From contig NC_059388.1 of NCBI RefSeq assembly GCF_019703515.2, forward strand, positions 2,245,501 through 2,309,500: a DNA stretch of 64,000 nt, in the 5' to 3' direction. This document shows positions 55,927 through 64,000 of the stretch, piece by piece (position 1 is the first letter of the stretch; the number at the start of each line of letters is the position of its first letter). The notes beneath the pieces were generated by a model. It was not told the DNA's origin. It saw only the letters and a list, made by a program, of their open reading frames with translations, and did not search any database. The position numbers and the translations under genes were made by a program. This DNA is from Myxocyprinus asiaticus (lineage: Eukaryota; Chordata; Actinopteri; Cypriniformes; Catostomidae).

Positions 55927-56090
55927 AAAAATGTACACAACTGTTTTCAACAATTATTATAATAATAAATGTTTCTTGAGCAGCAAATCAGCATATTAGA
56001 ATGATTTCTGAAGGATCATGTGACACTGAAGACTGGAGTAATGATTCTGAAAATTCAGCTTTACATCACAGGAATAATATATATATATAT

Positions 56091-56737
56091 ATAAATTTTA
56101 AGGCATTGTTGGGGGCGTTTACCATTTGCGTTGATCGCCTCAGCACATTACCGTATGAATAGCGCACTCTGCTGGTGGGTGTGATCACTTTAGGGATAAT
56201 TAGCTGAGCCAGGAGAAACTGTACATCGCTTTGTTTCATACAGATTACATTGCAGGAGAATATTTGTTTTAAATTTGAATTATTTTATTTAAAAGTAGAT
56301 ATTTTCAGCATTCTTTAGACATATGTTTCATGTTTGTCTGATAAGTATTCGCTGCGTTTCAGTTCATTTTTGTGACGTGTTTCAGAAAGATGCTGCGGAG
56401 ACGGCTGAAAGCGCACCCTGTTTATTTTCTTTATTTTACAAAAGCACAAGGTTTTGTTGTTATTGTGAGTGTACACAAATAAAAGTAGACCCTTTATAGT
56501 TTCTAATGATGTCTTACACTTATCTGTATGCCCAAAAATGACAGAGTATTTTAAGTTGTTTCTGCTGTTATGAGGAAAAAATCCAGCAGGACGCGCCGGC
56601 ACCTGAGGGTTAATCTTAAAGTTCATACAAATTATTTTTGCGCAAACATTGGCCCCTAACACTTACTTGGTTTACACATTTTTAAACCATGACTTGTACT
56701 ACACATAAATAACTAATATTGGCATTATATTCATGAT
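56091..56737. other. No recognisable feature
   Basis: Intron sequence. An open stretch on the minus strand (56315..56662) has no family likeness and no splice context. Short T/A tracts only. Confidence 0.5.
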
Positions 56738-57042
56738 GTTAGTCAGAGGGGAACTGGCCCCCACAGTGAGTCTGGTTTCTCCCAAGGTTATTTTTCTACA
56801 TTAACCAACATCTTATAGAGTTTTGTGTTCCTTGCCAAATTTGCATTTAGCTTGCTCACTGGGGGTCTAAACACAAATATTATTTATTTATTTATTTATT
56901 AAAGGCACAATTTATTACCGCACAATGATGACTCTAAGATATTATGGATATTACAGTTTCATTTTCTGTTAAAGCGTAATTTTTAGTAAAGCTGCTTTGA
57001 AACGTTGTGTGTTGTGAAAAGCGCTATACAAATAAAATGACG
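56738..57042 (+). mobile_element. LINE 3' tail fragment (GCGCTATACAAATAAAAT type)
   Basis: Contains GTCAGAGGGGAACTGGCCCC, GGTTTCTCCCAAGGTTATTT, TCACTGGGGGTCTAAACACA and the end GAAAAGCGCTATACAAATAA. I recall this as a very common 3' end of an L2-type LINE in bony fish. Only the untranslated end is present. Confidence 0.7.
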
Positions 57043-57300
57043 ACTATTATGGTGTTCTTTCTGGAGCTCGACAGTTGTGGTCATTATGAACTGTTGTTGT
57101 ATGGCAAGAGCAGCATGAAATTGTTAAAAATTCTACCTTTGTGTTCCACGAAACACAATAACAGTATACATGGTTGGAAGTAAATAATGACAGAATTTTC
57201 TTTTTTGGATGAACTCTCTATTTAAGCTTTTAATTAAAATGCAAATAGTGTTAATGAATGTAAGTCCTCAGTAAATAAAAGCATATTATGGTTGTGCTAC

Positions 57301-57496
57301 CTGTGCGTCCAGCTCCATGATGTGAGCGACTTTATTCCATCCAAACCCCACAAAGCGGCGGTCGTACTCTGGACTCTTCCGTCTCACCATCACATACGGC
57401 TCAAAGTCAGCCTCCCACTGCACTCGATACGGTGTTGTCGCTGTCCTCCATTTAGCAAAGTCTGTTGGGGCGTGACCTTTTGTCCAGACGTGGTAT
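57301..57496 (-). CDS. large1: large1, penultimate coding exon
   Basis: Encodes the last base of an Arg codon plus 65 residues, [18 protein letters not shown] through [15 protein letters not shown]. It is part of the LARGE glucuronyltransferase (GT49-like) domain. The acceptor TTTGTTTACAG ends at 57497. The donor is CACAG|GTAGCA. Exon length is 196 nt. It joins the upstream exon through AG|A (Arg) and the downstream exon between codons. The sequence is nearly identical to what I know of vertebrate LARGE1 and clearly less like LARGE2 (for example HVWTKGHAP and MELD). Confidence 0.93.
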
Positions 57497-58403
57497 CTGT
57501 AAACAAACATATGAATATTAACAGCCTTTAAGTCATTGTAAAATTGTCAAGAGTTTGCAAACTCGCATCCGACTGGAGTCAAGTGAACATGAAACCAGCC
57601 AGGTAATATAAAGCTAAGGTTTCCTGAAGTCCAATTAAACTAGTAGGGCAACCCACTTACTAGTCAATGTTGAAAATATGTAGTTTTACCAATCCCTAGT
57701 ATGGGATTACTGAATAGGAGTTTTTTAAAATAATTTGGTTGCAGACTGATTCACTATCATTCACACCAATTTCTGATTGGTCGGTTTGACCGATTCATTG
57801 AAAAGAACTGACTCACAATAATTATTCTCTCAAATCAAGCATCACTATGAACTGCGAGCAAGCTTTACTCAACAAGAGCAATATCTATCTGATGGATATT
57901 CTTGAGCAGAGCAAAACTAGAAAAAATTGCATCCATTTTAGAAATTTCAATAACTTTTAAGATTTTACAAATTTTCATCTTACAACACAATTTAAAACCC
58001 TTTAAAACACAATAAATAAATAAATAAAAATACTTGATGTTTTCAGGTTTACCATGACAGTAGCTTTTATTTGGATGATGTTATATTTAGAGTCTTTGTT
58101 TATCTTCATCTCTAACACATGTTGACAATGACATGCAGAAGATGATTTGATGATGTCTATGATTTGGTTTGATATATGGTTTATTAGATGTTTGTACAAC
58201 TACTTTGATTAATGATGATTAATGAACAGAGTGCTAGCAGATGAACTCTTTCACAGACATCTTAATACGTGGTCATAGCTCTAGTAGATAACATTAGTAC
58301 TGAAAAAACACTAAACATCACGAGACAACTTCATGAGAGGATGTGGTACCATCATCTAAAAATCTAATTTTAAAACATTTGCAAATATATGCTGTTATTT
58401 TAC
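57497..58403 (-). other. large1 intron
   Basis: 907 bases. Contains the acceptor and donor named in the flanking exons, a short repeat-like CTGATTGGTCGGTTTGACCG near 57773..57792 and A/T-rich sequence. No other feature. Confidence 0.7.
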
Positions 58404-58550
58404 CTGAATGTGAACAGTGAACCCATGTCGAGTTGTGACAGTAGTTCTGCTTTAGATTTGGGGAAGGACAGCCGATAGCGCAGTGTTTCAAATGCCGGCA
58501 CCACAAGAGCCTTTTTACTGTTTGCCATATCAAGCTGCACAACTGATTTC
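58404..58550 (-). CDS. large1: large1, third-last coding exon
   Basis: 147 nt: one base completing Arg, 48 codons ([20 protein letters not shown] through [11 protein letters not shown]) and two bases of the next Arg. The acceptor TGTGTCTCAG ends at 58551. The donor is TTCAG|GTAAAA. It is an internal part of the C-terminal glucuronyltransferase domain, just after the DxD exon. Phase and length agree with both neighbours. Confidence 0.93.
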
Positions 58551-59744
<1,194 letters not shown>

Positions 59745-59814
59745 TTAAAAAAATCAAATTTAAAACTTTTTAAGACCTGAAACAATAAAATGAATACCGT
59801 ACTATTCAATGCTA

Positions 59815-60440
59815 CTGTGAAAATGTTTTGTGGCCCGATGAAACTAATGTTTAATAGTTTGGGAAGAACACGCAGCACTACGTATGATGTGAAAAGGGCA
59901 CTGCATACCAACATGAAAACATCATCCCAACGGTGAAGTACGGTAGAGGAAGCATCATGATTTGGAGCTGCTTTGGTGCTTTGGGGCCTGGACCGATTGT
60001 CATCATTGAGGGAAAAAATTAATTCCTATGTTTACCAAGATATCCTACAGGATAATGTCAGGGTGGCTGTGCGCCAGCTGAAGCTCAGTAGAAGCTGGCC
60101 GATGCAGCAGGACAATGACACTAAACATTGAAGTAAATCCACTACAGAATGGCTTAAAAAAAAAGAAAGTCCACCTTTTAAAATGGCACAGTCAGAGCCC
60201 AGACCTTAACCCAATAGATATGCTGTGGCATGACCTCAAGAGAGCTGTTCACACCAGACATCCTAAGAATATGGCTAAAGCAGTTCTGTAAGGAAGAATG
60301 GTTCAAAATTCCTTCTGAACGTTGTGCGGGTCTAATCCGCAGCTACCGGAAATGCTTAGTTGAGGCTATTACTGCCAAAGGAGTATCGACCAGTTATTAA
60401 ATCCAAGGATTCACTTACTTTTTCCACAGCACTGTGAATG
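59815..60440 (+). pseudogene. Tc1-like transposase remnant, C-terminal half
   Basis: Pieces in order: the first catalytic block FVARxNxCLIVWEEHAALRM-like text (about 59825..59890), GRGSIMIWSCFGALGPG (about 59945..59993), QDNVRVAVRQLKLSR (60050..60095), a degenerate second Asp region (MQQDNDTKH) and the Glu region DLNPIDMLWHDLKRAV (about 60200..60248). It ends at the Tc1 3' sequence CCACAGCACTGTGAATGTTT. Several stops are present. It belongs to the same family as the N-terminal fragment at 490..1075. Confidence 0.75.
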
Positions 60441-61183
60441 TTTAATGGGATATGTTCAATAACAATTTTTTTTTATTTATTCATTTTTTTATATATATTT
60501 TTAATTACACTGTAAGGCTGGCACCGGGGTGTCTACACCCCAAAAGGCTCTGTGAGAGCCAACGTCATAAAACTCTCACACAGAAGAGCATCTCCACCTG
60601 AGACAACACACCCTACTTTTTAAGGACCATAAAATGCAAATCTCAAATCTGCCCTCTCTCTCTCACCTCAGGTCACTTTAAGGACACCAAAAACTAAGTT
60701 ATGACTTATCCTGTTGTGTAATGTAAAAGGTTTTCTGATCATACATGTTTGGTATCATTCAAGAGGTCTCAGTGCAACTGGTACAATGGTCTCATTCCCT
60801 TTCAGCAAAGTCAAATCACAAGTAAGATATAAGAACTTAGTAAAATACTGTATTCTATCCGGGGCATGACCCTCCCAAGTCTCTCACAGGGACCAGATGC
60901 TGTATGCAGATTAGGTGTATTCTTTGTTAACATCAACAACCTACTCAATCAAAGGTCGATTTACAACTCCCTAAATTGTAAACCAAATCCTAAATAACAT
61001 CAAACATACACATCTGAAACAACAATAGAATCGTTTGGTACTTAAGGAAGGATGGCAGAGGAGCTCAGGGAGTCTGTATTCAGATCTCCCATCATGTCGC
61101 TGTATGTAGTTTCTATTTGCCAAGTATGTTTCTCTGACTTATATTTTATTTTTAGAAATGTTTGTTTATTCTGATCACATGTG

Positions 61184-61421
61184 TGTAGAGCCGAGGAGGG
61201 CGGGGTCGGGCTGGAATGACGCACGCCCAGTCCCCAATCAGCCTGATGGGGCGTGCGAGGGATAAAGGCGGCCGGGTACGACAGTTCGAGAGAGAGAGAA
61301 TTACAGGCAGCTGTACTGTGTGTGTTTATGGTTGTGTGTTTTTGTTTAAGTTTATTATTAAACTATTATTTATATTCTCAAGCCAGTTCTCGCCTCCTCC
61401 TTTCCACCGAACCCCCTTACA
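61184..61421 (+). mobile_element. Solo LTR with perfect 5-bp target duplication
   Basis: Begins TGTAGAGCCGAGGAGGGC and ends CCGAACCCCCTTACA, so it has TGT...ACA termini. ATGTG lies directly on both sides (61179..61183 and 61422..61426). A TATA-like GGGATAAAGG occurs at 61259..61268 and a poly(A)-type signal ATTAAA at 61357..61362. No internal retroelement is present, so it formed by LTR-LTR recombination. It resembles Gypsy-type LTRs in length and ends, but the family is not proven. Confidence 0.85.
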
Positions 61422-61524
61422 ATGTGAAATTGGGATTGATTGAATTCTTGCAACAATGTTTTATATCCTACATGGCAAATAAATTGTTATTATTTTATTT
61501 ATTCTGAATTTCTCTGGAATCATT

Positions 61525-61670
61525 GTGAGAAACCACCCAGGACAACCAGGTAGGAGAAACCACCTGGGACAACCTGGTAGGATTTGAATTCATTAGACCA
61601 GGGTAGACCATACTGGAGCTTTAATATAGGAGAAACCACCCAGGCCAACCGGGTAGGAGAAAGCCATATA
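61525..61670. repeat. Three direct repeats GAGAAACCACC...GG
   Basis: GAGAAACCACCCAGGACAAC (61527..61546), GAGAAACCACCTGGGACAAC (61555..61574) and GAGAAACCACCCAGGCCAAC (61630..61649). They precede CATATAAAGACTCTCAGTCA (61665..61684), which has a TATA-like core, so this may be part of another LTR. No second end was found. Confidence 0.5.
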
Positions 61671-62884
61671 AAGACTCTCAGTCACTGCTCACCGCCCGTC
61701 TTAGCAAGTTGTATGTACGTGACTAAGCGGCAATATTGTCTGGTTATGAGACAAGTCAAACCAGACGATATTAGTTAACCCTACAACCGCTGACAAAGAA
61801 CAGAACTGGCTATCTTTTCGGGAGGTTTATGTAATTTAATAACGGCCGGCGTAAGATTCCAAAGCTCGAAAGGACAATGAATAGAAGAGGATTTAGAGTA
61901 ATCAATAACTTAAAAAGATCAAATTAAAAGAATTTGAGCTGTAATCTAAATTAGAGGTCAACTTAAATTGGAGTCAGATTACTATAAAATTGGAGTCAGA
62001 TAAAATTAATAACAGAATCAATTTGTAAAGTGTAAATTAACAATAATTGCTTTACTTCAGCGCTCTGAAAAGACAGAACAACGCAGAGACCTTCAAAGGG
62101 CCATTTATTGAAGTTTCACTCCGAACCGATAAGTGTGTGGCCTTTTTACACACATATATCTTGTCTATAAAAGTTACAACATTGCTAAACTTACATACAT
62201 TTTTCAGTGTTGTGCCTCATGTTTTGTCAATAATTGTACTTTGTCTTTTTATATTAAATATGTTTACTACACGCAGTTTGCTTATTTACATTTTTTTATG
62301 TTTAAGTTGCAAATTTTCATATTTAAGTTAAGGAAACTAAAAAAAAAGTTTTCTACTAGCACATTTCAAGTCACCTAAAATAATATAGTTTAATTATTAA
62401 GTTAACATGGCTTAAAAAAATAAGTTAATACAAAACATATTCATGATTTCAAAAACAGTAATTAAGTTGGCAAAACTTAAAAAAGAGTTGTAGTTAATTA
62501 AAATAAACATTAGTAACTGCAAATTTTAATTTATGTTTTCTGAGAAAACAATTTATGCATACTTGAGACTTAAATTTTGGAACTTGTAAAAGTAAAGGCA
62601 ATCCGTTGCCTCAAATTTAAGTTAGTAGAACTTATACAGGTTTACAGTGTTTTTAAACCCTCCAAAAATGGGCCCCATTTACTTCCATTGTAAGTGCCTC
62701 ACTTAAAGAAAAGGAAGGATGAGTCAAAATAGTTTTGTGGTAATCAACACTGACACATGCTTTCGACTGAGCTTAACTTGTATTGAACCTTTATTCCCTT
62801 AAGCTTTGAATGTGGTATGTACAACAGACTTCAGAACTTTTTTCCAATAAATGGATAACATAACTGATTCAAGTTAAATGAAAA

Positions 62885-63575
62885 CCATTCATTAATATTA
62901 AACGAACACACCATTCATTCAAGTTAAACGAACACCATTCATTTAAGGTAAACGAACACCATTCATTCAAGTAAAACAAACACCATTCATTCAAGTAAAA
63001 CAAACACCATTCATTCATGTTAAACTAACACCATTCAAGTTAAACAAACACCATTCATTCAAGTTAAACGAACACCATTCATTTAAGGTAAACGAACACC
63101 ATTCATTCAAGTAAAACAAACACCATTCATTCAAGTAAAACAAACACCATTCATTCATGTTAAACTAACACCATTCAAGTTAAACAAACACCATTCATTC
63201 AAGTTAAATGAACACCATTCAAGTTAAAGGAACACCATTCATTCAAGTTAAAGGAACACCATTCAAGTTAAATGAACACCATCCATTCAAGTTAAAGGAA
63301 CACCATTCAAGTTAAATGAACACCATTCATTCAAGTTAAACGAACATCATCCATTCAAGTTAAATGAACACCATTCAAGTTAAATGAACACCATTCAAGT
63401 TAAATGAACACCATTCATTCAAGTTAAACTAACACCATTCATTCAAGTTAAACAAACACCATTCATTCATGTTAAACTAACAACATTTATTCAAGTTAAA
63501 CGAACACCATTCATTCATGTTAAACTAACACCATTCAAGTTAAACAAACACCATTCATTCAAGTTAAATGTACAC
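62885..63575. repeat. Minisatellite of 24- and 20-bp units with a perfect 140-bp duplication
   Basis: About 29 tandem units built on CACCATTCATTCAAGTTAAA, with 24-bp and 20-bp forms. 62921..63060 and 63061..63200 are identical, so a six-unit block has been duplicated. Variants (catgtta, caagtaa, ttaaggt) allow units to be told apart. It lies in an intron of large1. Confidence 0.95.
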
Positions 63576-63589
63576 CAAAAGTTAGTTTT

Positions 63590-64000
63590 ACATGGTCCGT
63601 TTTTATTGGGTTTAAATTGATTTAAGAGAACTTGTTTCAATCACGTGGAACCACTGTCCATGACTGAATCATGTTCAGCCAAAGTGCATGAGTATGACCG
63701 TTATGAATGTGTCATATATTGTATCTATCCAGTCATCTAATGTGGGTGGTTCAGGCCATTTCTGTGTGATAATGTTTTTGCTGGCAGCTAAAAGAATCAA
63801 AATAAAAATTTTCTGACTTTCGCAACTTTTCCAACAGGTATATTCTGTCACATGTAAAAGGCATATCCACCCCAAAAATAGCTACTAAGTTCTTATGAAT
63901 CTCTTCCAATAGGGAATAATGACAGGACAACCCCAAAAAATGTAATGGTGATTGGCTTCCTTAGCCCCACAAAATCTCCAGCATCCTTTGCCCTTCCCCT
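63590..64000 (-). pseudogene. Tx1/L1-type ORF2 C-terminal fragment, cut by the window end
   Basis: On the minus strand a C-terminal Tx1/L1 region can be read: HHYIFWGCPVIIPYW (about 63960..63905), then EEIHKNLVAIFGVDMPFTCD and RIYLLEKLRKSENF, then a second frame KWPEPPTLDDWIDTIYDTFI (about 63755..63695). This resembles the C-terminal zinc-motif region of the LINE at 32871 but is a different, more diverged copy. Its N-terminal part lies outside the window. Confidence 0.65.

Larger units (their letters stand above)
25623..57300 (-). other. large1 penultimate-to-last exon intron, 31.7 kb
   Basis: The donor CACAG|GTAGCA at 57301/57300 and the acceptor TTTACAG at 25623 bound an intron of 31,678 bases. 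It has taken in at least one near full-length Tx1/L1 LINE, two DIRS copies in opposite orientations, several Tc1-like elements, a foldback element and multiple SINE-like repeats. No further exon of the gene is needed: the exons on each side join in phase and the protein aligns without a gap. Confidence 0.85.

Noticed and set aside
56315..56662. 115-residue minus-strand open frame
   Set aside because: No recognisable family, no splice context, composition like the surrounding intron.
62885..63575. CRISPR-like array
   Set aside because: Eukaryotic intron, units directly abut with no unique spacers and vary in length; it is a minisatellite.

Overview
The window is eukaryotic and almost certainly from a ray-finned fish. 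A cyprinid-like genome is my best guess, from the mix of Tc1, hAT, Kolobok, DIRS, L2-type and Tx1/L1 elements. There are no operons and no ribosome binding sites. Coding exons are short, bounded by GT..AG, and separated by large introns.

Only one host gene can be supported: the 3' part of large1 (LARGE xylosyl- and glucuronyltransferase 1), on the minus strand. Its four last coding exons lie at 59356..59634, 58404..58550, 57301..57496 and 25425..25622. All junctions are canonical and in phase. They encode the C-terminal glucuronyltransferase domain, including its DxD motif, down to the stop codon. The 31.7-kb intron 25623..57300 and the upstream intron from 59635 to the window end are packed with transposons. 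Positions 1..25424 lie downstream of the gene and hold no other recognisable host gene.

Layout. 1..3360: hAT and Tc1 remnants and a LINE tail. 3437..5202: a Kolobok-like relic with TTAA ends and two convergent exon remnants (a THAP finger and a Cys-rich domain). 5207..10718: a TTAA miniature element split by DIRS copy 1 (5441..10486). 10936..16815: a LINE interrupted by a second LINE. 16860..20190: a Gypsy scrap, a third LINE and a tail fragment. 20191..21735: a reverse-strand L2-type LINE. 21748..22612: a candidate miniature element. 25690..28432: miniature and foldback elements. 28504..30295: Tc1-like elements. 30330..32190: a cluster of repeats starting TATAGCTGCAAGCAGC. 32871..38787: a near full-length Tx1/L1 LINE with a 15-bp target duplication. 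40089..41219: another Tc1. 41222..44149 and 50524..52266: repeats carrying tRNA-like pol III boxes. 44150..50523: DIRS copy 2 (most complete). 52267..55368: DIRS copy 3, inverted and deleted. 55649..55926: a long hairpin. The last 4.4 kb hold a Tc1 half, a solo LTR, a minisatellite and a Tx1/L1 fragment.

Every transposon open reading frame I checked carries frameshifts, stops or deletions, so this is a graveyard of mobile elements around one conserved gene. The most informative items are the Kolobok relic, the three DIRS copies with their terminal palindromes and ITR promoters, and two foldback elements. I found no undescribed functional gene system.
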